The notes beneath the pieces are model-generated. The model did no database searches, was not told the origin of the DNA, and was given only the letters and a program-made list of their open reading frames with translations. This document shows positions 34,775 through 44,060 of a DNA stretch of 64,000 nt, piece after piece; within the stretch, counting starts at the first letter, position 1, and each line of letters starts with the position of its first letter. Source of the DNA: Thermohalobaculum sp039816045. GTDB taxonomy: Bacteria; Pseudomonadota; Alphaproteobacteria; Rhodobacterales; Rhodobacteraceae. The DNA is taken from NCBI GenBank assembly GCA_039816045.1, contig JBCBYB010000010.1, positions 1 to 64,000 on the forward strand, given 5' to 3'. A program made the translations under genes and the position numbers.

Positions 34775-36114
34775 ATTTCGGAGCCTGCGATTTTCATCGC
34801 GCCATGCGCGCGCGCCTCGGACAGGCCATGCGCCGTGGGCGGCTCGCGCTGCTCGATATGGGCAGCGCGAAGATCACCTGTCTCATTCTTAAGATCGATG
34901 CCGAAAAAATGGAGGAAGCGCCGGGGCAGGGGATATCCGGGCTGCTCTCGGCCGTCGAGGTGGTGGGCGATTGCACGGTCCAGGCGCGCGGGATCAAGCG
35001 CGGTGAGGTCATCGATATGGACGCTGCGGCCCGGTCGGTGCGCCGCGCGGTTCTGACGGCGGAGCGCGCGGCACAACCCCAGGTCGACCGGGTCGACCAT
35101 GTGCTCGTTTCCTTCAGCGGCGGGCGGCCGGAGAGCTTTTCGACCGTCGGCGAAGTGGAGACCGAAACCGGCCAGGTCACCGAGCGGGATCTCTCCAATG
35201 CCCTTGGGGTGTCGCCGGAGCCGCCAATCGGGGCAGAGCGGCAGATCCTGCACGCCCAACCGGTGGAGATCAGCCTCGACTTTCACTCCGGGCTGACCGA
35301 TCCGCGCGGGATGACGGGGCGTGTGCTCTCGGTCGCCTCCCATGTGGTGGCGGTGGATGCGCGCCCGCTCGCAAACCTGATGGAGTGCATCCGGCAATGC
35401 GATCTGGATCTCTGCGGGATTGTGGCCGCTCCCTATGCGGCCGGCCTCGCAGCGCTGGTGGAGGACGAGCAGCGCACCGGCGCGATCTGCATCGACATGG
35501 GAGCGAGCAGCACCGGCATTTCGGTCTTCCTACGCGATCATCTGATCTGCGCCGAGCAGATCCGCTGTGGCGGTGACCATGTGACCTCGGACATCGCGGG
35601 CGGGCTGATGATGCGCCGTGCGCTCGCCGAGCGGATCAAATGCGTCCATGGCGGGGTGGTCCCGACCCAGGCGGACGACCGCGAGATGATCGATGCACCG
35701 CGTCTCGGCGAAGAGGAGGCGCCGGAGCTGCGCCAGATCTCTCGGGGCATGCTGATCGGCGTGGTGCGGCCGAGGATCGAAGAGACCTTCCGCATGGTGC
35801 AGTCGCGGCTGATCGAGCTCGGCATCACCGGCATGCCGGGCAGCCAGGTGGTGCTGACCGGGGCGGCTTGCCAGTTGCCGGGGCTCGACGAGGTGGTGAC
35901 GCGCATCCTCGGCCGGCGTCCGCGGATCGGGCGGCCGCTGCGGCTGAGCGGGCTCGGCTCGGGCCTGACGGGTCCGGAACACTCCACGGCGGTCGGGCTC
36001 GGGCTCTATGCGCTCCGCCCCCATGACGAGCTCTGGGATTTCGAGATCCCACGCCCGATGGGCACCCGTGGGCGCGCCAACGAGATGCTGCGCTGGCTGC
36101 GCGCCGCGTGGTGA
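34771..36114 (+). CDS. ftsA: cell division protein FtsA
   Basis: 447 residues from ATG 34771, overlapping the ftsQ stop. FtsA is an actin-like ATPase that anchors FtsZ to the membrane and starts divisome assembly. Seen: LALLDMGSAKITCLIL (phosphate 1 region, about 26–41), the 1C subdomain with LSNALGVSPEP, ICIDMGASSTGISVF (phosphate 2), GGDHVTSDIAGGL, and a C-terminal amphipathic helix ending MLRWLRAAW that serves as the membrane anchor. A 97-base spacer with a purine-rich stretch precedes ftsZ. Confidence 0.95.
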   Translation: MNFGACDFHRAMRARLGQAMRRGRLALLDMGSAKITCLILKIDAEKMEEAPGQGISGLLSAVEVVGDCTVQARGIKRGEVIDMDAAARSVRRAVLTAERAAQPQVDRVDHVLVSFSGGRPESFSTVGEVETETGQVTERDLSNALGVSPEPPIGAERQILHAQPVEISLDFHSGLTDPRGMTGRVLSVASHVVAVDARPLANLMECIRQCDLDLCGIVAAPYAAGLAALVEDEQRTGAICIDMGASSTGISVFLRDHLICAEQIRCGGDHVTSDIAGGLMMRRALAERIKCVHGGVVPTQADDREMIDAPRLGEEEAPELRQISRGMLIGVVRPRIEETFRMVQSRLIELGITGMPGSQVVLTGAACQLPGLDEVVTRILGRRPRIGRPLRLSGLGSGLTGPEHSTAVGLGLYALRPHDELWDFEIPRPMGTRGRANEMLRWLRAAW

Positions 36115-36211
36115 GACCCGAGACAAACAGAACGGACGACAGAGACCCCAAAGGCCCGGAGAGGGCACCCACCGCCCCAAAGAGGGCAAGAGCAGTGAAG
36201 CGAGGCAAAGC

Positions 36212-37852
36212 ATGGCACTGAACCTGAAGGACCCCTCCGACTGGGGCATCGAACCGGAACTCACCGCCAAGATCATGGTCTTCGGCGTCGGCGGCGCGGG
36301 CGGCAATGCGGTCAACAACATGATCGAAAAGCAGCTCCCGGGCGTCGAATTCATCGCAGCGAACACCGACAGCCAGGCGCTGGCGCATTCGAAGGCCGAG
36401 CGGCGCTTGCAGCTCGGCTCGGGCGTCACGCGCGGTCTCGGCGCAGGCAGCAAACCCGATGTCGGCTATTCCGCTGCCGAGGAGACCATCGAGGAGATCG
36501 CCAAGGCGCTCGAGGGCAGCCATATGTGCTTCATCACCGCCGGCATGGGCGGGGGCACGGGTACAGGCGCCGCTCCGGTCGTGGCCCGGGTGGCGCGCGA
36601 GCTGAACATCCTGACGGTCGGCGTCGTGACCAAACCCTTCCACTTCGAGGGTGCGCGCCGCATGACGGTGGCTGAGGCCGGTGTCGAGCAGATGCAGAAC
36701 GTCGTCGACACGCTGATCGTGATCCCGAACCAGAATCTCTTTCAGGTGGCGTCCGAGCGCACGACCTTCGTCGAGGCCTTCGTGATGGCCGACGATGTGC
36801 TCTATCAGGGTGTGCAGGGCGTGACCGACCTGATGGTCCGGCCGGGTATGATCAACCTCGACTTTGCCGATGTGAAATCGGTGATGGAGCAGATGGGCAA
36901 GGCGATGATGGGCACCGGCGAGGCCGAGGGCGACACCCGCGCCATCGACGCCGCCGAGAAAGCCATCGCCAATCCGCTGCTCGACGAGGTCAGCCTGAAG
37001 GGCGCCAAGGGCGTGCTGATCAACATCACCGGCGGCTATGACCTCACGCTCTTCGAGATGGACGAGGCCGCCAACCGCATCAAGGAAGAGGTGGATGCGG
37101 ACGCGATGATCAAGTTTGGCTCCGCGCTCGACCCGGATATGGAGGGCAAGATGCGGGTCAGCGTCGTCGCGACCGGCATCGACAGCGAAGCGATGGAGCA
37201 AGCCCCGCCGCGGGTTGAGCCACAGCCCGTGAAACGCAAGCCCGCCGAGACCGATGCCAGCATGATCTCGGCGCTGCGCAGCTCGCTCCGCCGTCCGGCT
37301 CCGACTCCCGCGCCGACGGCGGCTGCCCCAGCGCCAGAGCCGGCACCGGCACCGCGGGCCGAGCCCCGGATGGAAGCGCCGGCCCCCGCCCCGGCGGCGC
37401 CAGCGGTTGACCATGGCCCGGAGATCCAGGCGGATGCGGAGCCGGCGGGCATCGAGTCCGACGCTGCCGTTGCTCCGGCCCCCGACGATATGCGCCGCCG
37501 CGCCGAGGAAGTTCGCCGCCGGGCCGCCGAAGCGCGCGCCCAGCGGGAGGCTCAGGCGGCTCAGCCCGACCCGGCGCTGTTCGATATGGACGACGGGGCG
37601 ATCGACCCGGCCTCTCTCGCACCGCAGGCTCAACGCGGCCCGACCGATCTCTCGGCTCCGCGCCGGGAGCCCGCGCGCGAGAGCGCACCGCGGCAGGGTC
37701 TCTTCACCATCAACAAGCTTATCCACCGGGTCGCGGGCGGCACCGGCGCCGGCCAGCGACCGGATCCCTTGGCCCCGTCGTCCTCCCAGGGTCACGAAGC
37801 GGATGAGGCCGATGGCGACATCCCGGCTTTCCTGCGGCGCCAGGCAAACTGA
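36212..37852 (+). CDS. ftsZ: cell division GTPase FtsZ
   Basis: 546 residues from ATG 36212. Tubulin homologue forming the Z ring. Seen: VFGVGGAGGNAVNNMI near residues 24–39, the tubulin signature GMGGGTGTGAAPV (from residue 111), and the T7 loop NLDFADVKSVM. The GTPase core ends near residue 320. A long linker rich in Pro, Ala, Glu and Arg (about 330–515) follows, as in other alphaproteobacteria. The C-terminal peptide DIPAFLRRQAN binds FtsA. It ends the division operon; a strong terminator lies 58 bases downstream. Confidence 0.97.
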   Translation: MALNLKDPSDWGIEPELTAKIMVFGVGGAGGNAVNNMIEKQLPGVEFIAANTDSQALAHSKAERRLQLGSGVTRGLGAGSKPDVGYSAAEETIEEIAKALEGSHMCFITAGMGGGTGTGAAPVVARVARELNILTVGVVTKPFHFEGARRMTVAEAGVEQMQNVVDTLIVIPNQNLFQVASERTTFVEAFVMADDVLYQGVQGVTDLMVRPGMINLDFADVKSVMEQMGKAMMGTGEAEGDTRAIDAAEKAIANPLLDEVSLKGAKGVLINITGGYDLTLFEMDEAANRIKEEVDADAMIKFGSALDPDMEGKMRVSVVATGIDSEAMEQAPPRVEPQPVKRKPAETDASMISALRSSLRRPAPTPAPTAAAPAPEPAPAPRAEPRMEAPAPAPAAPAVDHGPEIQADAEPAGIESDAAVAPAPDDMRRRAEEVRRRAAEARAQREAQAAQPDPALFDMDDGAIDPASLAPQAQRGPTDLSAPRREPARESAPRQGLFTINKLIHRVAGGTGAGQRPDPLAPSSSQGHEADEADGDIPAFLRRQAN

Positions 37853-37909
37853 GATAGGCTGGGCCGATCACAACCTCTCCGGTCGGACCCTGGACACCAC
37901 GATGAGATC

Positions 37910-37934
37910 GCCGCCCTTAGTTGGGCGGCTTTTT
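37910..37934 (+). terminator. rho-independent terminator after ftsZ
   Basis: GCCGCCC (37910–37916) pairs with GGGCGGC (37923–37929) around a six-base loop, followed by TTTTT at 37930–37934. It separates the dcw operon from lpxC. Confidence 0.9.
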
Positions 37935-38155
37935 CGTTGAATTTTAATTGGTTGAAAGATCTTTCTGCACCAGCATCTTGGTCCAAACTGCTCACGTTTC
38001 TCCGATTGCTACACTGCGCCCGAAGTGCATGTTGCAGTCGGTCATAAACCGTGATTTGTGCACCGCGTCACCACTTCGTAGGGATAGCGTCGACCGGCAT
38101 CCAAGATCCGTTTGACGGGCAGCCGGCTTGGAGAGGCAGCAGAGGTGGTGCTCCA
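37935..38155. promoter_or_regulatory. lpxC upstream region with a 12-bp palindrome
   Basis: The space after the terminator is A+T-rich for this genome around 37935–37975 and contains the perfect palindrome GAAAGATCTTTC at 37954–37965. No open frame resembles a protein. The lpxC promoter should lie here, and the palindrome is a possible operator. The lpxC start is preceded by GAGAGGCAGCAGAGG. Confidence 0.4.
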
Positions 38156-39070
38156 ATGCGCAGCACGGTGAAGGCGGCAATCCCGTTCCAAGGAACCGGA
38201 CTCCATAGCGGTCGGATGGTGCGATTGCGTCTGTGTCCCGCTGCGTCTGGGACCGGGATCGTATTCCGCCGCACCGATGTGGCGCTCGATCAGGGGACGA
38301 TCCCCGCGCGCTATGATCTGGTCACGGACACGACGCTCTGCACGAAACTCACCAACGAATTCGGTGTGTCGGTCGGCACGGTCGAGCACCTGATGGCGGC
38401 GCTCGCCGGGAGTGGCGTGAGTGATGCGCTGATCACCCTCGACGGACCCGAAGTGCCGATCATGGACGGCAGCGCCGTTCCGTTTGTGCGGGGGATCCTC
38501 AGCACGGGCGTGCGCGCGCTGCCGGGTGTCTATCGCGCACTCCGGATCGAGAAACCCGTCGAGGTGGTCGACGGTGAGCGGGTTGCGCGCTTGTTGCCGG
38601 CCGAGCGCTTCGAGCTGGCCTTCGAGATCGACTTCGCCGATGCGGCCATCGGGTGCCAGACGCTGGAGCGCACGGTCACCGGAGCGGCGTTCGTGCATGA
38701 GCTTGCCGACTGCCGGACATTCGGGCGCCTCAGTGATGTTGAGATGCTGCGCCGGGCCGGGCTCGCCCGCGGCGGCAGCCTGGAGAACGCCGTGGTCGTC
38801 GATGGCGGCAAGGTCCTGAACCCAGGCGGCCTGCGGCGGTCTGATGAGTTTGTGCGCCACAAGATGCTGGATGCGGTCGGCGATCTTGCGCTTGCGGGTG
38901 CTCCGATCATCGGACGCTATGAGGGCGCGCGCTCGGGCCATGAGATGACCAACCGGCTGCTGCACGCGCTTTTCGCCGATCCGGGTGCCTTCCGGCGCAC
39001 CACCGCCCGAGCCGACTTGGTCCCGGCGGCCGGTGCCGAACCTGTCGAGCGGGACCGCCTCGCGGTCTGA
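38156..39070 (+). CDS. lpxC: UDP-3-O-acyl-N-acetylglucosamine deacetylase
   Basis: 304 residues from ATG 38156. The zinc deacetylase that commits UDP-acyl-GlcNAc to lipid A. Seen: FQGTGLHSGRMVRLRL near the start, TVEHLMAALAG with the zinc histidine (about residue 79), the DGSAVPFV turn, and the HKMLDAVGDLAL motif supplying further zinc ligands (about residues 237–248). GHEMTNRLLHALFAD ends the domain. Its own promoter region follows the ftsZ terminator, as in most Gram-negatives. Confidence 0.96.
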   Translation: MRSTVKAAIPFQGTGLHSGRMVRLRLCPAASGTGIVFRRTDVALDQGTIPARYDLVTDTTLCTKLTNEFGVSVGTVEHLMAALAGSGVSDALITLDGPEVPIMDGSAVPFVRGILSTGVRALPGVYRALRIEKPVEVVDGERVARLLPAERFELAFEIDFADAAIGCQTLERTVTGAAFVHELADCRTFGRLSDVEMLRRAGLARGGSLENAVVVDGGKVLNPGGLRRSDEFVRHKMLDAVGDLALAGAPIIGRYEGARSGHEMTNRLLHALFADPGAFRRTTARADLVPAAGAEPVERDRLAV

Positions 39071-39164
39071 GCACAGCCCCTTTCGCGCTTTGGCCTGACG
39101 GTCTATCTTGCGCGCGTCCGGTGCAACGACCCGGCGTTCAAGCGGGGTGGAGAGGGTTTCGGCA

Positions 39165-40004
39165 ATGGCATATCCTAAATGGGCTGGCGTGGTTCTGCTG
39201 ACCGCCGTTTTGGCGTCCTGCTCGCTCTTCGGGGACGATGAGGAGGACGAGCGCACCATCGAGGATCTGACCGCGGCTGAGATCTTCCGGCGCGGCGAGG
39301 CGCAGCTGGAGGCTGGGGACGCGGTCGACGCCGCCAAAACCTTTGACGAGATCGAGCGGCTCTATCCGTTCTCGCAGTTTGCCAAGCGCGCGATCATCAT
39401 GTCGGCCTTTTCGTCCTATGAGGGCGGGCAATACACCGACGCCCGCACTGCGGCTCGGCGCTATGTGGAGCTCTATCCCTCCGATGAGGACGCGGCCTAC
39501 GCGCAGTACCTGATCGCGCTCAGCTATTATGACAACATCGTCGATGTGGAGCGGGACCAGGCGATGACGGAGAACGCGCTGCAGGAACTGACCGAGGTGG
39601 TGCGCCGCTATCCGCAGAGCGACTATGCCCGCGACGCAGCGCTGAAGGTGGATCTGACGCTCGACCACCTCGCCGGCAAGCAAATGGCGGTCGGACGTTA
39701 CTACCTAAAGCGTGGGCACTACACCGCGGCGATCAACCGGTTCCGGCTGGTGGTGGACGAGTATGACACGACCTCGCAGACACCGGAGGCGCTGCACCGT
39801 CTGACGGAGGCTTACTTGGCGCTCGGGCTGGAGCGGGAGGCAATCGCGTCGGCTGCGGTTCTTGGGCACAACTATCCGGGCTCGGACTGGTATCTCGACA
39901 GTTATGAGCTGCTGACGGGTCGGGATCTCGTGCCGGATGACCAGGATGCGGACGGGTTCTTCACCCGCGTTTACCGCCGCGTGATCCAGGGCAAATGGCT
40001 CTGA
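39165..40004 (+). CDS. bamD: outer membrane assembly lipoprotein BamD
   Basis: 279 residues from ATG 39165, chosen for the GGAGAGG site and because it begins a lipoprotein signal with lipobox LASC (cysteine near residue 19). Role: the essential lipoprotein partner of BamA in beta-barrel assembly. Seen: an acidic stretch after the lipidated cysteine, then about five TPR-like helical pairs beginning AEIFRRGEAQLEAGD, with FDEIERLYPFSQFAKRA and VRRYPQSDYARDA as characteristic BamD repeats. Position between lpxC and recN matches related genomes. Confidence 0.94.
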   Translation: MAYPKWAGVVLLTAVLASCSLFGDDEEDERTIEDLTAAEIFRRGEAQLEAGDAVDAAKTFDEIERLYPFSQFAKRAIIMSAFSSYEGGQYTDARTAARRYVELYPSDEDAAYAQYLIALSYYDNIVDVERDQAMTENALQELTEVVRRYPQSDYARDAALKVDLTLDHLAGKQMAVGRYYLKRGHYTAAINRFRLVVDEYDTTSQTPEALHRLTEAYLALGLEREAIASAAVLGHNYPGSDWYLDSYELLTGRDLVPDDQDADGFFTRVYRRVIQGKWL

Positions 40005-40025
40005 GCCCGCGTCGCTGAGCCAGCC

Positions 40026-41687
40026 GTGCTGCGCGCGCTCGACATCCGCGACATCGTCCTGATCGAACGGTTGGATCTCGGCTTTCAGCCGGGGCTGAAC
40101 GTGCTGACCGGAGAGACCGGCGCGGGCAAGTCGATCCTGCTGGATGCACTCGGCTTCGCGCTCGGGCGGAAGGGGCGGCACGACATGGTGCGCGCAGGCG
40201 CTGCGCAGGGTTCGGTGACCGCGGTCTTCGAGGTGCCGGCGGACCATGCGGTCCATGCCTTGCTCGAAGAGCTGGGACTGTCCCCCACCGAGGATGGCGA
40301 ACTGATCCTCCGCCGGGTCCAGGCAGAGGGCGGCCCGGCGCGCGGCTTTGTGAACGACGGCCGGGCGAGTGCGGATGCCATGGCGCGCATCGGGTCTGCG
40401 CTCGTCGAAGTTCATGGCCAGCGCGACGACCGGGGACTGCTCGATCCGAAAGCGCATCGCGGCCTGCTCGATGCCTATGGCGGGTATGCGGCCCTGCTGA
40501 CCGAGACCGCCGAGACCTGGCGCGCGGCGGGCGCGGCCGAGGCGCGTCTGTCGGAGGCGCGCGAGGTGCTTGAGAAGGCGGCTGAGGATGCGGACTACCT
40601 CCGCCACAGCGTTGCAGAGCTGGAGAAGCTCGCCCCTGAAGCGGGGGAGGATGCGGCCCTCGACACAGAACGTCGGCGCATCAAAGGGGCGGCACGGCTG
40701 ATCGACGAGATCGGGCGCGCGGCCGAGTTGATCTCACCCCAGGCGGATGGCGCAGTCGCAGAGGCGCTGGATCGGCTGGCTCGGATCGCCGAGGAGGAGG
40801 CTGCGCTGCTCTCGGTCCCCGTCGCTGCGCTAGACCGCGCGATGGTGGAGCTTGGTGAGGCGCAACGCGGGGTGGCCGAGGCGCTGGAGGCCCTCGATTT
40901 CGATCCCGGACGGCTCGACGCGGTGGAGGAGCGGCTTTTTGCCATCCGTGCGCTTGCCCGCAAGCATCAGGTGGCGCCGGATGCCCTGGCCGATCTCGCG
41001 ACGGATATGACGCAACGGCTAGACGAGATCGACGGCGGTGCGGAGCACATCGCGGCGTTGGAGATCGCCGCGGGCGAGGCGCGCCGGGCCTATGACGCTG
41101 CTGCCTCTCGTGTCAGCCAGGCTCGCCGAACGGCTGCCGAGACGCTGGATCAGGCGATCGGCGAGGAGCTGGCACCGCTCAGGATGGAGAAGGCGGTCTT
41201 TCGCACGGAGATCTCCGCCGGCACTCCCGGTCCCGAGGGGACCGATGCGGTGCGTTTCACCGCCGCCACCAATCCGGGAACGCCTCCGGGCCCGATCGAC
41301 CGCATCGCCTCGGGCGGCGAGCTCTCGCGGTTCCTGCTGGCCATGAAGGTCTGCCTCGCCGGACGTGCCGAGGGTCTCACCATGATCTTCGACGAGATCG
41401 ACAGGGGCGTGGGGGGAGCGACGGCCGCTGCGGTCGGGCGGCGGCTTGGCAAACTTGCCGAAGACGCGCAGGTCTTGGTCGTCACGCACTCGCCCCAGGT
41501 CGCCGCCGAAGGCGCTCATCACTGGCACATTGCGAAGACCTCGGAGCAGGAGGCCACCCGCACCGAGGTCCGCGCCCTCGCCGAGCCGGAGCGGCTGGAT
41601 GAAATCGCCCGCATGCTCGCCGGGGAGCATGTGACCGAGGAGGCGCGCTCTGCTGCCCGTGCCCTCATGCAGCAGGCCGGCACCTAG
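40026..41687 (+). CDS. recN: DNA repair ATPase RecN
   Basis: 553 residues from GTG 40026. An SMC-like protein that acts in double-strand-break repair. Seen: N-terminal LRALDIRDIVLIERLDLGF and Walker A GETGAGKSILLDAL (about 31–44), VEVHGQRDDRGLLDP, a long coiled coil (about 160–370), the ABC signature IASGGELSRFLLAMK (about 429–443), and Walker B MIFDEIDRGVGG. No clear ribosome binding site; it starts 21 bases after bamD and is probably cotranscribed with it. No LexA-type box seen just upstream. Confidence 0.94.
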   Translation: MLRALDIRDIVLIERLDLGFQPGLNVLTGETGAGKSILLDALGFALGRKGRHDMVRAGAAQGSVTAVFEVPADHAVHALLEELGLSPTEDGELILRRVQAEGGPARGFVNDGRASADAMARIGSALVEVHGQRDDRGLLDPKAHRGLLDAYGGYAALLTETAETWRAAGAAEARLSEAREVLEKAAEDADYLRHSVAELEKLAPEAGEDAALDTERRRIKGAARLIDEIGRAAELISPQADGAVAEALDRLARIAEEEAALLSVPVAALDRAMVELGEAQRGVAEALEALDFDPGRLDAVEERLFAIRALARKHQVAPDALADLATDMTQRLDEIDGGAEHIAALEIAAGEARRAYDAAASRVSQARRTAAETLDQAIGEELAPLRMEKAVFRTEISAGTPGPEGTDAVRFTAATNPGTPPGPIDRIASGGELSRFLLAMKVCLAGRAEGLTMIFDEIDRGVGGATAAAVGRRLGKLAEDAQVLVVTHSPQVAAEGAHHWHIAKTSEQEATRTEVRALAEPERLDEIARMLAGEHVTEEARSAARALMQQAGT

Positions 41688-41781
41688 CCCTTCATGGCGC
41701 AAGGCGGCCCTTGGCGTGTCCGCCGGATTTGCTTAGTATTGGACCATTGGGGCCATGGGGTGGCTCCCGTTGGGGGGTATT

Positions 41782-41937
41782 ATGGACGGCGCTTCGAAAC
41801 TCGTTAACAACATCGTCGACGGCTTTTTCGACAAGTGGAACGAGGGGCTGGTTCCCTTCTTCACGAGCCCTTATGGCATTGCGATCCTGTTCATCGTGCT
41901 GTTCTTCTTCCTCAACTCGATGCGCATGAAGCTCTGA
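41782..41937 (+). CDS. predicted small single-pass membrane protein
   Basis: 51 residues from ATG 41782, which follows GGGGGG by four bases (a frame from GTG/ATG 41755 is possible). Unrecognised. Seen: an amphipathic N-terminal half (KLVNNIVDGFFDKWNEG) and a hydrophobic helix (about residues 31–45, with three successive Phe) ending in a positively charged tail, RMKL. This is what a real small inner-membrane protein looks like. It lies between recN and the convergent GlcD-like gene, with no other candidate in the 259-base gap. No homologue that I can name. Confidence 0.5.
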   Translation: MDGASKLVNNIVDGFFDKWNEGLVPFFTSPYGIAILFIVLFFFLNSMRMKL

Positions 41938-41946
41938 ACGCGCGGC

Positions 41947-43320
41947 TCAGTTGCCGGGCACAAGCTTGCCCGGGTTCATGATCCCGGTCGGATCGAGGGC
42001 GGTCTTCACGGCTCCCATCACGTCCCAGGCCTCGCCATGCTCTGCGGCCATGTATTTGCGTTTGCCGAGGCCAATGCCATGTTCGCCCGTCACCGTGCCG
42101 CCGAGGCGGAGGGTGCGCTCCGAGATCCGGCCTGCGATCCGCTCGGCCTCCGCCATGTCCTGCGGCTGCTCCGGGTCGACCAGGATGGCGAGGTGGAAGT
42201 TGCCGTCCCCCACATGGCCGACCAGCGGCGCCAGTAGATGGCTCTGACGCAGGTCCTCATCGGTCTCCAGGATCGCCTCGGCCAGCCGGCTGATCGGGAC
42301 GCAGGCATCGGTTACGAACCCCCGCGCGCCCGGGCGGAGGGACTGCTGCGCATAATAGGCGTTGTGCCGCGCCGACCAGAGCCGGGTGCGCGCTTCGGGG
42401 TCGGTCGTCCAGTCGAAGCCGAGCCCTCCGTTCTCGGCGGCCAGAGCCCCCACGGTTTCGGCCTGCTCGGCGACGCCTGCTTCGGAGCCGTGGAACTCGA
42501 GGAACAGCGTCGGCGCCTCCGCAAGGGCGTAGCCCGCATACTGGTTGAAGCCGCGGATAGAGAGCGGGTCGAGCAGTTCGATCCTTGCCACGGGGACACC
42601 CATCTGGATGGTCTGGATCACGGTCTCGACCGCCCCCTCCAGCCGCTCGAAGGCACAGATGGCGGCCGACATTGCCTCGGGCTGCCCTGCAAGGCGGACG
42701 GTGAGCTCGGTGATTAGCCCGAGCGTGCCTTCGGAGCCAACGAAGAGCCGGGTGAGATCGTACCCCGCCGAGCTTTTGCGCGCGCGCGTGCCGGTGCGGA
42801 TCGCGCGGCCATCCGAGAGCACGACCTCAAGCGCCAGCACCGCCTCGCGCATCGTGCCATAGCGCACGGCACAGGTGCCCGAGGCCCGCGTTGCCGCCAT
42901 GCCGCCGAGGCTCGCATCCGCCCCCGGATCGACTGGGAAGAACAGCCCTGTCGCCCGCAACTCTTCGTTCAACCGCTTGCGCGTAACGCCGGGCTGCAGG
43001 ACTGCATCCATATCCTGGGCGTTCACGGCCAAGATCCGGTCCATCCGGCTCATATCCACCGTGATGCCGCCCTGGACGGGGATCACATGACCCTCCAGCG
43101 AGGTGCCGGTCCCCCATGGCACGATCGGGCAGCCGTGCTCGGCACAGGTCGCGGCGATGCGGCAGACCTCCTCCGTGCTCTCGGGCCAGATCACCGCGTC
43201 CGGCGGCTGCGGCGCGTGGTGCGCCTCATCGCGACCATGCTCGGCCCGCACGGCTTCGGCGCGGCTCAAACGCTCTCCGAAGTGCGCCGACAGCGCGGAT
43301 ATGGCGGTCTCGATGCTCAT
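41947..43320 (-). CDS. FAD-linked oxidase (GlcD/D-lactate dehydrogenase type)
   Basis: 457 residues from ATG 43320, preceded by GGAGGAG. The open frame continues far upstream but those residues are antisense to other genes. Family role: oxidises D-lactate, glycolate or another D-2-hydroxyacid with FAD and passes electrons on to a cytochrome or the quinone pool. Seen: a PCMH-type FAD domain with VPWGTGTSLEGHVIPVQGG (about residues 65–83) and DPGADASLGGMAATRASGT, then the C-terminal domain with GHVGDGNFHLAIL and TVTGEHGIGLGKRKYM. Single-gene unit, converging on the small membrane protein and divergent from the thioesterase. Confidence 0.9.
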   Translation of the reverse strand: MSIETAISALSAHFGERLSRAEAVRAEHGRDEAHHAPQPPDAVIWPESTEEVCRIAATCAEHGCPIVPWGTGTSLEGHVIPVQGGITVDMSRMDRILAVNAQDMDAVLQPGVTRKRLNEELRATGLFFPVDPGADASLGGMAATRASGTCAVRYGTMREAVLALEVVLSDGRAIRTGTRARKSSAGYDLTRLFVGSEGTLGLITELTVRLAGQPEAMSAAICAFERLEGAVETVIQTIQMGVPVARIELLDPLSIRGFNQYAGYALAEAPTLFLEFHGSEAGVAEQAETVGALAAENGGLGFDWTTDPEARTRLWSARHNAYYAQQSLRPGARGFVTDACVPISRLAEAILETDEDLRQSHLLAPLVGHVGDGNFHLAILVDPEQPQDMAEAERIAGRISERTLRLGGTVTGEHGIGLGKRKYMAAEHGEAWDVMGAVKTALDPTGIMNPGKLVPGN

Positions 43321-43400
43321 GGGCTCCTCCTCTTGGGCCGCCGAGCCTAGCCAAGCGCCACCGGTTGTGCCAGATCCGAAGGACAAAGCAGGAGGGGCAG

Positions 43401-43886
43401 ATGGCGGACAGCGGACCCGTGCGCACGGCCGTACAGCAGGTGCCAGCGGAGTGGATCGACTATAACGGGCACATGAATGTCGCCTATTACACGATGGCCT
43501 TCGACCGGGCGCTGGACGAGGTCTATGAGGCGCTGGAGTTCGGGCCAACCTCGGCACGGGTGCACCGGATGGGTCCGATGGCGCTGCAGTCCCAGATCCA
43601 CTATGTCGGTGAGCTGCTTGAGGGCACGCAGTTTTTCTGCGACGTGCGGGTGCTGGATGCCGATGCCAAGCGCATCCATATCTTCGCCGAGATGCGCAAC
43701 CTTGACGCCGGAGAGAGCTTGGCCGCGACCTATGAGAGCCTCTCTGTGAACGTGGATCTCGAGGCGCGGCGCTCGGCCCCCTTCCGGGCCGAGACGGGGG
43801 CCCTCGTCGAGGCGATGCGGGCCGCTCATGCAAATCTGCCGCGTCCTCCTCAGGTCGGCGCATCGCTCGGCATCCGCCGACGCTGA
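43401..43886 (+). CDS. hotdog-fold acyl-CoA thioesterase
   Basis: 161 residues from ATG 43401 with AGGAGGGG just upstream. Hydrolyses an acyl-CoA or related thioester. Seen: EWIDYNGHMNVAYYTMAFD (about residues 17–35), the 4HBT active-site segment with Asp, Asn and His, followed by a standard four-stranded hotdog body. Domains of this type also occur fused to carnitine dehydrogenases, so L-carnityl-CoA or betainyl-CoA is one possible substrate, but nothing local proves it. Divergent from the GlcD-like oxidase over 80 bases. Confidence 0.85.
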   Translation: MADSGPVRTAVQQVPAEWIDYNGHMNVAYYTMAFDRALDEVYEALEFGPTSARVHRMGPMALQSQIHYVGELLEGTQFFCDVRVLDADAKRIHIFAEMRNLDAGESLAATYESLSVNVDLEARRSAPFRAETGALVEAMRAAHANLPRPPQVGASLGIRRR

Positions 43887-44060
43887 CGGTTTCTTGACCT
43901 CCGGCATGCGACTGTGGGGCGACCCATCGGACGCGGCCAGCAGGCCACTGCGCCAGAAATTCCACCCGCCTTTGAACCTTTCGTCGCCCGTCCGGCACCT
44001 AAGGGAGAGGGGCGGGACTGCGCCCCCGATTGATCCGAAATCGATTGTGAGGACGCGTCT

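Noticed and set aside
43321..43998. N-terminal extension of the GlcD-like oxidase
   Set aside because: It overlaps the divergent thioesterase gene, and ATG 43320 has a strong ribosome binding site at the expected domain start.
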